DNA from: JAAELZ01 sp965223465
GTDB lineage: Bacteria > Pseudomonadota > Gammaproteobacteria > Arenicellales > Poriferihabitantaceae
Length of the DNA: 64,000 nucleotides
NCBI GenBank assembly: GCA_965223465.1
Contig: OZ245025.1
Location: forward strand, 2,232,001 to 2,296,000
Reading direction: 5' to 3'
Shown: positions 18,294 through 27,361 of the stretch, piece after piece
Layout: every line of letters begins with the position of its first letter
How positions within the stretch are numbered: the first letter of the stretch is position 1
Made by a program: the position numbers and the translations under genes
The notes under the pieces: model-generated
The model's database searches: none
Seen by the model: the letters and a program-made list of their open reading frames with translations, nothing else
What the model was told of the DNA's origin: nothing

Positions 18294-19120
18294 ATCTGAT
18301 CCAGCAGGGCTGGCCATACCGATTGCCAACAGCACTGATGATTAAATTCGGGGTAACGAATAATTTGGGTATTCGGCTGTGGTTCAAACCGATCGATAAG
18401 GGTCTTAATCGGTAGGTTATGGTCCTGCATTCCCAATAGGTGAAGTTTATCAATACCCGCCACGGACTGCATTTGCCTGGCTGGGTTGATTGACCCCAGC
18501 AAGGGAGTGTAACGATGCAGCGCCAACCAGGCCTCGGTATCCAAATTACCGCTAACTGTCACTACTTTTACGATTTCCTTAATGAGCGGAGCCAGCAGCA
18601 TCGCAAGCGTACCCCCGCCACTAAAGCCGATTAAAGTCACGGAATGAATGCCACGCTCCGCGATATATTGATTCAATACATCGCGCATGTCGTCGACAAT
18701 TTGTATTGAATAACGGTGTGACGTCCACCACTTATCTTCACAATTTCTACCCACCCCTTGAGTGTGATAGCACGGCCGGCCTAAATAAATGGCGGGGTTA
18801 TGGTCGAGTTGCATGAGCGCCAGAGCCGTCATGCGGCGCGAGGTGGGATCTTTACTTTTATAAATATTATTTAACCAGGGCTGGCCATCGCCACCTATAT
18901 AAACATGTAATGCCTCACCATCGACACGCTGTTTTTCAAATACCACCAGATCAAACACACTACCCCTGAGTATGCTTTTTTGCAATTGGTAGGCGCCCGC
19001 CTGGCGTTCAAATTCAACACTGGGGTTGCTCACACAAGCCGATGAAACACTAAAACAGGAAATTACAAAAAGACTGACAATCAATCTAGCATGCCGTTGT
19101 GCCGTATTAAGATAAAACAT
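18290..19120 (-). CDS. Alpha/beta-hydrolase-fold exported protein, possible lipoprotein
   Basis: Predicted serine hydrolase at the cell envelope; substrate unknown. 276 residues. The first about 30 are a signal sequence with a lipobox-like VISC (residues 19-22). The nucleophile elbow TLIGFSGGGTLAML supplies the Ser, and a late His lies in PEFNHQCCW. GNLDTEAWLALHRYTPL and LLGMQDHNLPI resemble a cap and acid-residue region. Seven or so Cys in the mature part suggest disulfides. Convergent with hpaR, stops overlapping, so transcriptionally separate; no operon partner. Confidence 0.75.
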   Translation of the reverse strand: MFYLNTAQRHARLIVSLFVISCFSVSSACVSNPSVEFERQAGAYQLQKSILRGSVFDLVVFEKQRVDGEALHVYIGGDGQPWLNNIYKSKDPTSRRMTALALMQLDHNPAIYLGRPCYHTQGVGRNCEDKWWTSHRYSIQIVDDMRDVLNQYIAERGIHSVTLIGFSGGGTLAMLLAPLIKEIVKVVTVSGNLDTEAWLALHRYTPLLGSINPARQMQSVAGIDKLHLLGMQDHNLPIKTLIDRFEPQPNTQIIRYPEFNHQCCWQSVWPALLDQI

Positions 19121-19253
19121 ATCTTGGCCCGCTATCCAACACCCTATCCAAATTCACGCCTTGTAAACACCGTTTGGTCATCCTATGTGGCCCAGTACCG
19201 GTTGCCTTCCCCGGTGATACTGTAATGCACCACCAGGGCGAGCCTCCATTATT

Positions 19254-21026
19254 TTACAGTTCCTTACGTATACCCATCACATAGTATTCCAGATCGATGT
19301 CCTGCAGGCCGAGCAATTTATTGGCCTGAAAATTTAGCGTAAGGCCGTCTGCAAGCAGCACGTTTACGCCCAAACCCAATCTGGCGTAGTCGCTATCGGT
19401 ATCATCCAGCGGAATCTCAAATATTGTCGGTACCACTCCATCAGTGTGCAGGCCACTTTGGGAGAAATCAACACTGAATGGATCGTTGACAAATCTACCT
19501 CTGAGCTTACCGTCACCATCATCAAATTCATGCAACCAGGAAAGGCTGGCCTGTGGTATCACAACACCAAAATTCTGGCTAATTGCTTTAGATATTTTTA
19601 CGCTGATATCAGAGGTGAGGGAACTTACATCCTGCTCGTCGATTTCCAGCGCCAGACCAAAACCAGGCTTATCACCACCTTCGATGGTTTCCGCAAAACG
19701 GTCAATCTTTGCATCCAGGTAATTTAAGCGACCGGTAATATCGACATCCACCGAGTTTTTGTTCATGGTTTTGCCTGCGCCTACGCTGATAAGTAATTGA
19801 TCGGAGTCTGGCGAACCCAGCGCTGTTTGGTCAACGGTAACACCGCGTGCGGTGTAACTGAAATTACGCGAGCTATCGTAGCTACTCGTCCCATAACCCA
19901 ATACACCGTCGAGAAACCAGCTGTCGTTTATAAACCGGGTGCCGTATAGCGACAAAGTCGTGGTGTCTGCATCTAGGCTTCCGCCACCGCGACCAAATTC
20001 TGTATCAGTGCTGCCATGGCCAACCGCCACACCAACCACTGTATTCAGATCAACTAGGTAATCCATACCAATGGTGTAGCCCGTACTGCTGTAGTCAAAA
20101 CCCGAAGATAAGCTCGACTCGTCTTTCTCACCATCGCTATAGATGCCGTTGATAAATACCCCAAGCCGGCTTACGTCTTCAGGTATTTCATCGTCACCCG
20201 CTGCGCCTCCGCGCGCTCTTATAGTGGACATACCCGCCAAGCCTTTTAGCGGATGATCCAAAGGCTGGTTTGCCGCCAGATCCTGAGTTGACTGCGATAG
20301 AGCCGGGCGTAACGCAGCAAGACGTGCCGCAATGTTTCCCAGCTGCGCCTTGTTCAAGCGACGTAAATTAATCGACTGGCTGGAAAACTCTTCAGCGGAC
20401 ATATTTTGCACGCCCGCAATTTGCCTCCCATCGTCAGTTTCAAAAATAACATCCCCGCAGCGAACCAGTAAATCTTTCTGGATGGGAGTCAGCTCCCCGG
20501 CGACCGCCGGATGATTAATAAATGCTAGTTGCGGGCACAAATTCTCAATCGCTGTACCCACCGCAAATTCATGCGTGCCGGGATGAATCAGTGGGTTGTC
20601 GGTGATCTTGCCTTTCGCGCTTCCCGGGCCACTTGGCGCCCCGCCAGATGTTGGGCTGGTAACGGGAGGCGTAGATGGTGGACCTTCTGACGGGCTTGGC
20701 CCTGGGTCCGGCTGCGGTTCTGGAGTGCTACCAAGCGGGATCTCACAGGCTACTTGAATTTGTGTACCATTACCGAAATTGGTAAGTATAGAAGCGGTAA
20801 CTGTACCACCTGCATTTACACATTCTGATTCAAGGCCTGCCTGTATACCTGAGGCGCCCGTACCACCCGGTGCAAAATCCGACGCTAAACAACTAAGTAT
20901 GTTTGCGGTTCGACTGGTTTCTTGAAAGCTACCGGGGCATGATGTCACCTGTGCCGATGCCAGCTTAGCGCCGCTTAATATAACAATTACGATTCCAATT
21001 CCAAATTTTAATAATCTAGTTTTCAT
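19254..21026 (-). CDS. Autotransporter-type outer-membrane beta-barrel protein
   Basis: Predicted surface protein anchored by a C-terminal 12-strand-like barrel. 590 residues. A signal peptide (to about 25) is followed by a Cys-containing N-terminal part and a Pro/Ser/Gly-rich linker (about 100-138). The segment AIENLCPQLAFI...LVRCGDVI is frequent in barrel-only autotransporter-domain proteins. The barrel spans about 285-590 with alternating strands such as GYTIGMDYLVDLNTVVGVAV, SLYGTRFINDSWFLDGVLGY and VSLSWLHEF-type stretches. The last strand ends YYVMGIRKEL. Start: GAGGAAGT upstream of ATG at 21026. It overlaps a 47-codon small gene by 11 bp and is the last gene of the caspase/curli-like cluster. 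Confidence 0.85.
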   Translation of the reverse strand: MKTRLLKFGIGIVIVILSGAKLASAQVTSCPGSFQETSRTANILSCLASDFAPGGTGASGIQAGLESECVNAGGTVTASILTNFGNGTQIQVACEIPLGSTPEPQPDPGPSPSEGPPSTPPVTSPTSGGAPSGPGSAKGKITDNPLIHPGTHEFAVGTAIENLCPQLAFINHPAVAGELTPIQKDLLVRCGDVIFETDDGRQIAGVQNMSAEEFSSQSINLRRLNKAQLGNIAARLAALRPALSQSTQDLAANQPLDHPLKGLAGMSTIRARGGAAGDDEIPEDVSRLGVFINGIYSDGEKDESSLSSGFDYSSTGYTIGMDYLVDLNTVVGVAVGHGSTDTEFGRGGGSLDADTTTLSLYGTRFINDSWFLDGVLGYGTSSYDSSRNFSYTARGVTVDQTALGSPDSDQLLISVGAGKTMNKNSVDVDITGRLNYLDAKIDRFAETIEGGDKPGFGLALEIDEQDVSSLTSDISVKISKAISQNFGVVIPQASLSWLHEFDDGDGKLRGRFVNDPFSVDFSQSGLHTDGVVPTIFEIPLDDTDSDYARLGLGVNVLLADGLTLNFQANKLLGLQDIDLEYYVMGIRKEL

Positions 21027-21159
21027 GGTTTACTTCCTCTGTATGGGTTATGTTTATTAGCATTACTAAGTGCAAAAACGGTAACTTTGCACCCATTGCC
21101 GCTAAGGGGTTAAATTTCTTGAGTATGAGTAAGTCCTTAACCCATACGCTAGGTTTCAT
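21016..21159 (-). CDS. Small hypothetical protein or leader peptide, 47 aa
   Basis: Begins MKPSVWVKDLLILKKFNPL and has a mid-protein hydrophobic stretch (KLPFLHLVMLINI). A good GGAGAG (21172-21167) lies 7 nt before its ATG, and its TAA overlaps the first 11 bases of the autotransporter gene. This arrangement suggests translational coupling. It lies 22 bp after the caspase gene. No family recognised; it could be a coupling leader rather than a functional protein. Confidence 0.4.
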   Translation of the reverse strand: MKPSVWVKDLLILKKFNPLAAMGAKLPFLHLVMLINITHTEEVNHEN

Positions 21160-21181
21160 AAATACACTCTCCATCTGCCGA

Positions 21182-24064
21182 TTAGGATTTCCAGCCTTTC
21201 GGCACAAAATAAAACTCCCCGCCCTGGTGCCCACCTCTTGAAAGTGGCGCGTAGCGAGGCACTTGTTTGACGTTATCCCGAGTATTAACCGCCACATCCA
21301 TTCCCACCCTGGTCGCCAGCGCATCACCGTCAAGCAAGCTGTCATTTTGCTTGAGCACACTCAACAAGGCATTGGCAAAAACGGAATGATTGCTGTTGCC
21401 AATTGCATCTGCAACGGGTTGCAAGCCACCGGAAGACAAAGACATGCGTGTGGTGGTGTTAATATCATCCAACAGTCGCTGAATTTTCTTTTTCACCGAT
21501 AAACCGCTCCTGAGCGTGACAATTCCTGAGCGCATTAGTGAGCCTGAATAGCAGGAATCTGCAACCACCATCACATTACGCGCGGTCATCGCACGAATTT
21601 GATCGGTAATCGTAGCATTCGAGACCCACTTCACCGTGCTGGCAGTAGATCCATCAACCGGAATCCAATAACCCTGATCATTTTCTGGATCCATAAATCC
21701 ATGCCCAGCGTAATACACCAACAAGTTATCTTCCTCTGTTAGCTTACGGCGCATCTCTTCCAATGAAATCAGCATTTCATCCCGATTGGCATTGAGTTTT
21801 AGCGATACTTCAAAGCCGTATTTTTTCTCCAACACCTCAGCAATCGCTTTGGCGTCATTGGTGGCGGTTTTAAGCGCGGGCCATCCCTGTTGCTGATCAT
21901 AAGCATTGTTGCCAATCACCAGCGCGTAGAATTTGCCAAATTTTATTTTCGGGGTCGTCAATTTGCCCCCGCCGGTCAATGCCAGACGACCTGTTGTGGT
22001 GGGTTCAATCACCAATGCGGTCTTACTAGATCTGCCTTGCTCGTCGACAGCTTCTATTTCTACGGTTTGGGCGGTGTCTGAAATCTCTACGGTGGTTAAA
22101 AACAATCCATTGGTATCCAGTTGTTCGGTTTTACCGTTAACTTTAAACTGGCTTATGGTCTTGTTGGGATAGACTGCTCCCACGATATTCACCACCGAGC
22201 CTGCACCCACTACTGCTTTTTTAATCCCGTCTGACGCATCTAATTTGGGCCATCGCAAGGCGATGACCGGCCCGTCCTTGGGTACCATTTTATCGATCTG
22301 GTGATTGGCTTGGTCGCGTTCGCGCTTGAGCTGTTCAAGACTTGCTTTTAGTTTTTCATTATTGCTTTCTTCCTGTTCAAGCAATTCTTGTTTGGCCTGC
22401 AACGTCGCCTCCAATTGCTCAAAGCTTTCTTTTTTGGGCAATGCGGCAATGCTCGCTTTTAATGAATCTATAGTTGCGTATGCCGTTTGAATTTCTACGT
22501 TTTTAGTCTCCACAGATTGATTAATATTTTGTAGTTTTTGGCTGGCCTCCGCGAGTTGCGCCTCCAATCCTTTTACATAAGCCGAATTATCAGCATTACT
22601 TTTACTCGCGTCGTTTAATCGATCATTGAGCATTTTGACATTGCCCTGTTGCTTGCTTATTTCAATTTCGAGTAATTGCAGTTGGTTCTGATAGTATTTT
22701 TCCCTTGCTTGTAAGGTATCTTTGACCTTCGCCAGTTGATCGGCGGGCTCCAATTGGGCGCTTTGATCCTTAAGGGCAAGTAATTCCTTTTCCAAAAGCT
22801 GAATTTGCTGCTCTTGACGAACCGTAAGCACCGCCCAATCTTCAGCGACCTGCCGGGCATGCTCAAGATCATATTTATATGCGCTGATGTCGGCTGTATT
22901 GTCTTGATCGGCCCCAACCAACTTGGCTTTCAATTCCTTGACCAAATCTTGTTGTGCCGTATATTGCTTTGTCATCTTCGCCAAATCTTGACTCAAAGCC
23001 TCCTTTTCCTTGGTGAGTTGTTTCTTAACCAACTTAAGTTGCTTTTCCGGCGATTTGTTTTCGATTGAAGCTTGCAGCTTTGCGAGCTTCGTTTTTAGTG
23101 CTTCGGTCGCTTTTTCCTTTTTTCGGGCCTGACGTTGTTGTGCCTTTAACGTTTTTTGTGCCGCTTTTAGTTCATCCGCGATAAACGTGTTGGTCGACTC
23201 ACCCGTCCGCGCGATTTCAAGTTCAGACCTTAATGCAGCCATCATTAGCTTATGCGAGTCCAGTGCTTTGCGCGCTTCTGCTAGCTCGGTTTCCATTTTT
23301 AAGGTATCGGGTCTACCCTTTGGCGGCGCCCCACTTTTCGATTCTTTTAGCGCTTGCTCTTGTTGCGCAACATCTGCCTTGAGCTTTTGTATATTTTGTT
23401 TTGACTGACCCAGGCGGCCTTGTAGCCGGGTTAATTTGGCAGATAATTCTGCCGAGGTTTGTTTCTCCTGGCTGAGCGCCTGACGTAAAGATTGTATCTC
23501 CTGTGTGTCTTCCAGTCGGGCTTTTTCAAATACGGATGCGTATTCGATTTGTTCACCGTCCAACCCAGATGCCTTGCGATACAGGTTCATCGCTTTGGCC
23601 AAATCTTTTTCCACCCCCATGCCACCTTCATACATTCTGCCCAGACTCATCAATGCCGGACCATAATTCTGCGCAGCAGATTTTTTATACCACACCAGCG
23701 CAAGATCAACATCAGGTGGCTGGCCCATCCCCTTTTCGTAAATCTCTCCTACATAATACTGCGCCTCAGCCTCGCCCAGGGTGGCAGACTCCAGCCAAAC
23801 TTTCAGCGCACTGGCAACCGTCGCACGGTCATATTTAACGTAGTCACCGCCACGAATCTCACACTCATCCGCTGACGCTTTGATAGGGCGCTTTTTCGAA
23901 ACATAGGCTCGTCGGGTACCCAACTGGCTTACCTTGCCTGGCAACATGCAGTCCACGATCAGCGCATTGTCGGCAATGAGTTTTTTAGCTGCGGCTAACT
24001 GGCTTATCGCCACCAAAGAACTGGTGAGAAAGCACACCAGCAATGATTTGATCGATTTATTCAT
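21182..24064 (-). CDS. Exported caspase-family (peptidase C14) protein with Sel1 repeats and long coiled coil
   Basis: Predicted secreted or periplasmic caspase-like protease; target unknown. 960 residues. A signal peptide (to about 26) comes first. Two Sel1-like repeats lie around 80-165 (GEAEAQYYVGEIYEKGMG, GPALMSLGRMYEGGMG). A long charged coiled coil rich in Lys/Glu/Gln/Leu follows (about 175-620), then a beta-sandwich-like segment (about 640-705). The C-terminal caspase domain starts FYALVIGNNAYDQQQGWPAL. The catalytic His is in LLVYYAGHGFMDP and the Cys in MVVADSCYSGSLMRSG, so the dyad is intact. SD-rich AGGAGAAGGAGG directly precedes ATG. 39 bp after the DUF2807 gene, in a row of exported-protein genes. 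Confidence 0.9.
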   Translation of the reverse strand: MNKSIKSLLVCFLTSSLVAISQLAAAKKLIADNALIVDCMLPGKVSQLGTRRAYVSKKRPIKASADECEIRGGDYVKYDRATVASALKVWLESATLGEAEAQYYVGEIYEKGMGQPPDVDLALVWYKKSAAQNYGPALMSLGRMYEGGMGVEKDLAKAMNLYRKASGLDGEQIEYASVFEKARLEDTQEIQSLRQALSQEKQTSAELSAKLTRLQGRLGQSKQNIQKLKADVAQQEQALKESKSGAPPKGRPDTLKMETELAEARKALDSHKLMMAALRSELEIARTGESTNTFIADELKAAQKTLKAQQRQARKKEKATEALKTKLAKLQASIENKSPEKQLKLVKKQLTKEKEALSQDLAKMTKQYTAQQDLVKELKAKLVGADQDNTADISAYKYDLEHARQVAEDWAVLTVRQEQQIQLLEKELLALKDQSAQLEPADQLAKVKDTLQAREKYYQNQLQLLEIEISKQQGNVKMLNDRLNDASKSNADNSAYVKGLEAQLAEASQKLQNINQSVETKNVEIQTAYATIDSLKASIAALPKKESFEQLEATLQAKQELLEQEESNNEKLKASLEQLKRERDQANHQIDKMVPKDGPVIALRWPKLDASDGIKKAVVGAGSVVNIVGAVYPNKTISQFKVNGKTEQLDTNGLFLTTVEISDTAQTVEIEAVDEQGRSSKTALVIEPTTTGRLALTGGGKLTTPKIKFGKFYALVIGNNAYDQQQGWPALKTATNDAKAIAEVLEKKYGFEVSLKLNANRDEMLISLEEMRRKLTEEDNLLVYYAGHGFMDPENDQGYWIPVDGSTASTVKWVSNATITDQIRAMTARNVMVVADSCYSGSLMRSGIVTLRSGLSVKKKIQRLLDDINTTTRMSLSSGGLQPVADAIGNSNHSVFANALLSVLKQNDSLLDGDALATRVGMDVAVNTRDNVKQVPRYAPLSRGGHQGGEFYFVPKGWKS

Positions 24065-24103
24065 CCTCCTTCTCCTGTATGTTATCGGGTTTGCACTATC
24101 GTC

Positions 24104-24862
24104 TTAGCAGTCGACTCGCTTTACATCTGCGATACCATAAGTCTGTAATTGATTGTCCGGGCGGCCACAGTAAGTCACTGTGCCGACACCTCGCATCACA
24201 CCCGCCAAAACACCTTTGCCGCTAAACGCCAGGTCAACGCTACTGGTACCATCTATATCAAGTTGGGCCAGTTCTACCTGGCTGTTGGAAAAATCAAGTG
24301 TCGAAACGCCACTTGCGATATGGTGTAATGTTGCGATTTTATTGTTATCACCATGCAAATTAGAGACACCATACAAAGCGAGTGATAACGCGGTTTGGTT
24401 AAAGTTTTCAACACGAGCAGTCTGGACACTATTGAGATCAAGCGCTGATATTGAGGGCATACCAAGCATTACTTTAAACCTGGCATTTTGATAACTACCA
24501 TTCTCTAGCGAAATAATGAGCATATTGCCTTGTTGCTCGACCCTGACCTTTTCCAGCAAATTGCTATCGGCTTGTACCTGTACGGAATACTCATCCGCCC
24601 GCTTAAGCAGCAATTCAATATTCTGCGCAGTGACCGCATCAAACCCTTTAAAATCCAATTCCTTTACGACGATATCGCCATTGCCTTTAAGCGTTGAACC
24701 TTGATCCGTGCAGGTATTGGTACACACGCCATTGATACAATTGCTGGTGCAGTTTAGTCCACTAGCAGATTGCACTATCGTGCCTGCATTCACGGCGGAA
24801 CAAGACAACAACAAGGCCGTACCAACCACTATCGTATTAAACCCAATGCTTAAATCAGACAT
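24104..24862 (-). CDS. Exported DUF2807 (GIN-domain) adhesin-head-like protein
   Basis: Probably a surface or periplasmic beta-helix/beta-sandwich protein. 252 residues. A signal peptide (to about 26) is followed by a Cys-rich short stretch with four to five Cys (NCTSNCINGVCTNTCTD). Then comes the DUF2807-type repeat: GDIVVKELDFKGFDAVTAQN, VQVQADSNLLEKVRVEQQGN, then short repeated strand-turns (SALDLNSVQTARVENF, LALYGVSNLHGDNN, HHIASGVSTLDFSNS). In Bacteroidetes such domains are proposed adhesin heads; function here is unknown. The start is 1 nt after the OmpA-family stop. Confidence 0.78.
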   Translation of the reverse strand: MSDLSIGFNTIVVGTALLLSCSAVNAGTIVQSASGLNCTSNCINGVCTNTCTDQGSTLKGNGDIVVKELDFKGFDAVTAQNIELLLKRADEYSVQVQADSNLLEKVRVEQQGNMLIISLENGSYQNARFKVMLGMPSISALDLNSVQTARVENFNQTALSLALYGVSNLHGDNNKIATLHHIASGVSTLDFSNSQVELAQLDIDGTSSVDLAFSGKGVLAGVMRGVGTVTYCGRPDNQLQTYGIADVKRVDC

Positions 24863-24863
24863 C

Positions 24864-25397
24864 TCATTGCGATAAGGTAGTAATGGCTACCCGTCTGTTC
24901 GCCGCGGCGTAAGGATTGCTCTGATCCAACAATTCAGTTTCTCCTTTGCCAATCAACTTAAGATTTGTCGGGTCTACTGCAAAATTACTATGCAGGTACT
25001 GCCCGACAGACTTCGCACGACGTTGGGATAAATTAAGATTATATTGATCGCTTCCTGATGCGTCCGTATGACCCTCAAGCTTGAAAGAAAGCCCAGCAAG
25101 TTCATTTGAATTTAACGCTGCACCAAGTGGTTCCAGTTGCGCAATAGCCTGCTGCGTTAGCTCAGCCGAATTAAGCTTAAACTGGATCTCCATAGAGATT
25201 GATTTTTCCGATACGGGTGCCTGCGCTTGCGATTGATTCAAACGAATACCGCGTGTTAGCACCTGGGGTTGCAGTGCGCTGATGATCTCATCTTTATTCA
25301 TCACCCTGGTGCCAACATGGGTGGTTGAATCCGCCCACGCAATGCCATAACCCAAACAGCCGCTGATCAATAGTGTTGTTAATAGTTTTGTATTCAT
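24864..25397 (-). CDS. OmpA-family protein
   Basis: Peptidoglycan-anchoring periplasmic/outer-membrane protein. 177 residues: signal peptide (to about 22), a short spacer, and a C-terminal OmpA domain (about 68-177). Key parts are FKLNSAELTQQAIAQLEPLG, KLEGHTDASGSDQYNLNLSQ and the conserved RRAKSVGQYL Arg pair near the Asp that binds diaminopimelate, ending with NRRVAIT. No N-terminal barrel, so it is a soluble anchor rather than a porin. Gaps of 3 bp and 1 bp to its neighbours show it is within the cluster transcript. Confidence 0.9.
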   Translation of the reverse strand: MNTKLLTTLLISGCLGYGIAWADSTTHVGTRVMNKDEIISALQPQVLTRGIRLNQSQAQAPVSEKSISMEIQFKLNSAELTQQAIAQLEPLGAALNSNELAGLSFKLEGHTDASGSDQYNLNLSQRRAKSVGQYLHSNFAVDPTNLKLIGKGETELLDQSNPYAAANRRVAITTLSQ

Positions 25398-25400
25398 GGT

Positions 25401-25724
25401 TTAGTCCTCTATAAAAATGCAAAATGTTGCACCAAAATCATAAAAGTAAAGCTTTTGCTTGCCCTTGTATAAAACCCTCGCCTGACTTTTATCTCCTAGT
25501 CTCCAGTTGTTTTCGACCACAATTAGGTCGCCGTCCTGCCAGCATCTAAGCTGGTCTTTTTTATAATTGACCGCGCTTTTTTCAACGCTGGGTCTGTTGA
25601 TCGTTGTACTAATTCCATCGCTGTTAACCGGTGGCGCTGACTTATGTTGTGTGACTTCAGCGTACCCTACACTGGCAAGCAGTAATATGATGGCCGGTAC
25701 GAATATAAGTTTTTTAATCTTCAT
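25401..25724 (-). CDS. Small exported protein of unknown function
   Basis: 107 residues with a clean signal peptide (IKKLIFVPAIILLLASVGYA). The mature protein has a low-complexity start and a compact end with two Cys (LRCWQDGDLIVVE, FGATFCIFIED) and aromatic beta-strand-like KQKLYFYDFG. It sits 2 nt after the CsgG-like lipoprotein gene and 3 nt before the OmpA-family gene. In curli systems small accessory genes (csgE, csgF) flank csgG; the position is analogous but I see no sequence similarity that would justify either name. Confidence 0.7.
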   Translation of the reverse strand: MKIKKLIFVPAIILLLASVGYAEVTQHKSAPPVNSDGISTTINRPSVEKSAVNYKKDQLRCWQDGDLIVVENNWRLGDKSQARVLYKGKQKLYFYDFGATFCIFIED

Positions 25725-25726
25725 GG

Positions 25727-27346
25727 CTACTGCACCTTGATTGTATAAGTTGTTTTTGCGTATCTACCCGTCGTCGCCTTCTCATACTCCTTAAAAATTT
25801 CTTCTGCTGAGGCGATGGGTAAAGAATCAAAGTCTGCCAGCCGTAACTTGGCAGGCAAATCCGCCTGGATTTTTTCGGTGGTGAGTACGCAATGTATTTT
25901 TTCACCATCTTTATCTGAGGTAATGGAATACGCGGGCGAGTCCGGTAGGGTAATCAGGCCTTTATTAGATATGAACCCGTCAGCAGAAAAGCGGTTGGGA
26001 AAAATTCGCGCATAGACATCTCCGCTTTCCATATAACAATCAACATAACCGTTGGTATTGCTTTTTACCGTCAGGAAAATATCTTCACCCGCGACATAGC
26101 TTTCTTTGACACTAGACGAAGCCAGCGTTATCGACAGCTTTTCGGGGGTTGCCGGCTTACCCGCTAAGGCCAGCTGCTGCTCCTCGCTGCGCTTGGAAAA
26201 AATCGGTTCAGGCTTAGCGTTAGCTTTGGCGACCTGCTTTTTTTTCTGCACGACGTACGCCAGTTTTGAACTATCGATGCTGTTAGGTGAGTCATTTAAA
26301 AACGCCCGGTAAAAAGCCAGATCAACCCCACCATTGGGCTCCAGACCCAAGCGCTCTTTATATTTAATAACCGCAGCCTGATACTCTGGGGTAATGCTTG
26401 TATCCAGAGGGCCCGCATAGTAACCCCTGAGATACAAATGCACTTTAGTCTCACTGTGAATCGTTCCGGATTGCGTGAGCTGATAGTGCCAATCAGACAG
26501 CTCTCGTTCGATAGTTGGATGATCAGCGTCTAATCCAAGGCATTTCCAGTAGGGTAGCTTGGCCATTTTTCCTGCCAGTTCGATGGCAGATAATTCAATT
26601 AGTGCCCGCAGCGCCTGCGCCTGCCCGTCACTTCTCCCGGTAGAAATACTATAATTAATACCGGTTTTCTGAATACCTGCATCAAAACCTCCACCCTTAC
26701 CAGTTTTATAGATCACCACCGCATTTCGGGTAGTAACACCCGGGATCACGGCCATGTTGTGCGTGGTAATCACACTAAGATCCAGCCCCAGAATCGAGCC
26801 AGCGTTACTGGCAGACAGACCAAAGCCACCACCAAATTTTTTGCCATCTGAGGTACCGCCAGTTTGTAAGCCAGCGTCAGCCTGTTTGCGTAATAAATCC
26901 TTATCCAGCTGAGATACCGCACCAATGATGTCATAAGGCGGGATATTCTGATAGGCGCCTTTTTGTTCCGCTGAGTTTAAAAACGCAACCAGGTTACCCG
27001 AGTCATTCCCGAATGCGATGACCTGAATGGCCTGGCTCCGACGCGTCATGTCAGAAATTGCTGATATCAGCATTTCGCGTGTACCCGCTTTGACTTTATC
27101 GGTTTTATCCTTGATATCTTCGAGTAGCATTACATAGCTATTGGGTGCAAACCCGAAGGCCACAAACATATTGTCCATGCAACGCAGGCCTTCGGCGAAA
27201 TCAGTAATATTTCGCTCCGGTAGCTCACGTGGGCCTTTTCGTAGCGCCTGTATTTCTTCTTCAGTTTCCTGGATAACCTTGGTGACACAGCCATTCAAAA
27301 CCAAAGTGGCTGCGATTATGATTGATCCCATTATTTTAGTTTTCAT
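25727..27346 (-). CDS. CsgG/HfaB-like outer-membrane lipoprotein fused to peptidoglycan-binding-like and DUF4384-like parts
   Basis: Probable secretion channel or anchor for the neighbouring repeat proteins. 539 residues. Lipobox VLNGC places lipidated Cys at 20. Residues about 35-285 follow the CsgG plan: MLISAISDMTRRSQAIQVIAFG, YDIIGAVSQLDKDL, LGLDLSVITTHNMAVIPGVT, a Gly-rich strand pair (YKTGKGGGFDAGI), then AQALRALIELSAIELAGKM. A peptidoglycan-binding-like helical module lies at about 300-355 (YLRGYYAGPLDTSITPEYQA, GLEPNGGVDLAFYRAFL). A DUF4384-like beta domain is at about 410-505 (GEDIFLTVKSNTNGYVDCYM, RIFPNRFS). Such a three-part fusion is much longer than CsgG (about 277). Fifteen bp after the small DIGNV protein gene. 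Confidence 0.75.
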   Translation of the reverse strand: MKTKIMGSIIIAATLVLNGCVTKVIQETEEEIQALRKGPRELPERNITDFAEGLRCMDNMFVAFGFAPNSYVMLLEDIKDKTDKVKAGTREMLISAISDMTRRSQAIQVIAFGNDSGNLVAFLNSAEQKGAYQNIPPYDIIGAVSQLDKDLLRKQADAGLQTGGTSDGKKFGGGFGLSASNAGSILGLDLSVITTHNMAVIPGVTTRNAVVIYKTGKGGGFDAGIQKTGINYSISTGRSDGQAQALRALIELSAIELAGKMAKLPYWKCLGLDADHPTIERELSDWHYQLTQSGTIHSETKVHLYLRGYYAGPLDTSITPEYQAAVIKYKERLGLEPNGGVDLAFYRAFLNDSPNSIDSSKLAYVVQKKKQVAKANAKPEPIFSKRSEEQQLALAGKPATPEKLSITLASSSVKESYVAGEDIFLTVKSNTNGYVDCYMESGDVYARIFPNRFSADGFISNKGLITLPDSPAYSITSDKDGEKIHCVLTTEKIQADLPAKLRLADFDSLPIASAEEIFKEYEKATTGRYAKTTYTIKVQ

Positions 27347-27361
27347 GATATTGCTCCTTTT

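Noticed and set aside
21160..21360. Longer upstream extension of the 47-codon frame
   Set aside because: It lies antiparallel in codon sense within the end of the caspase gene; the Shine-Dalgarno is at 21167-21172, favouring the short form.
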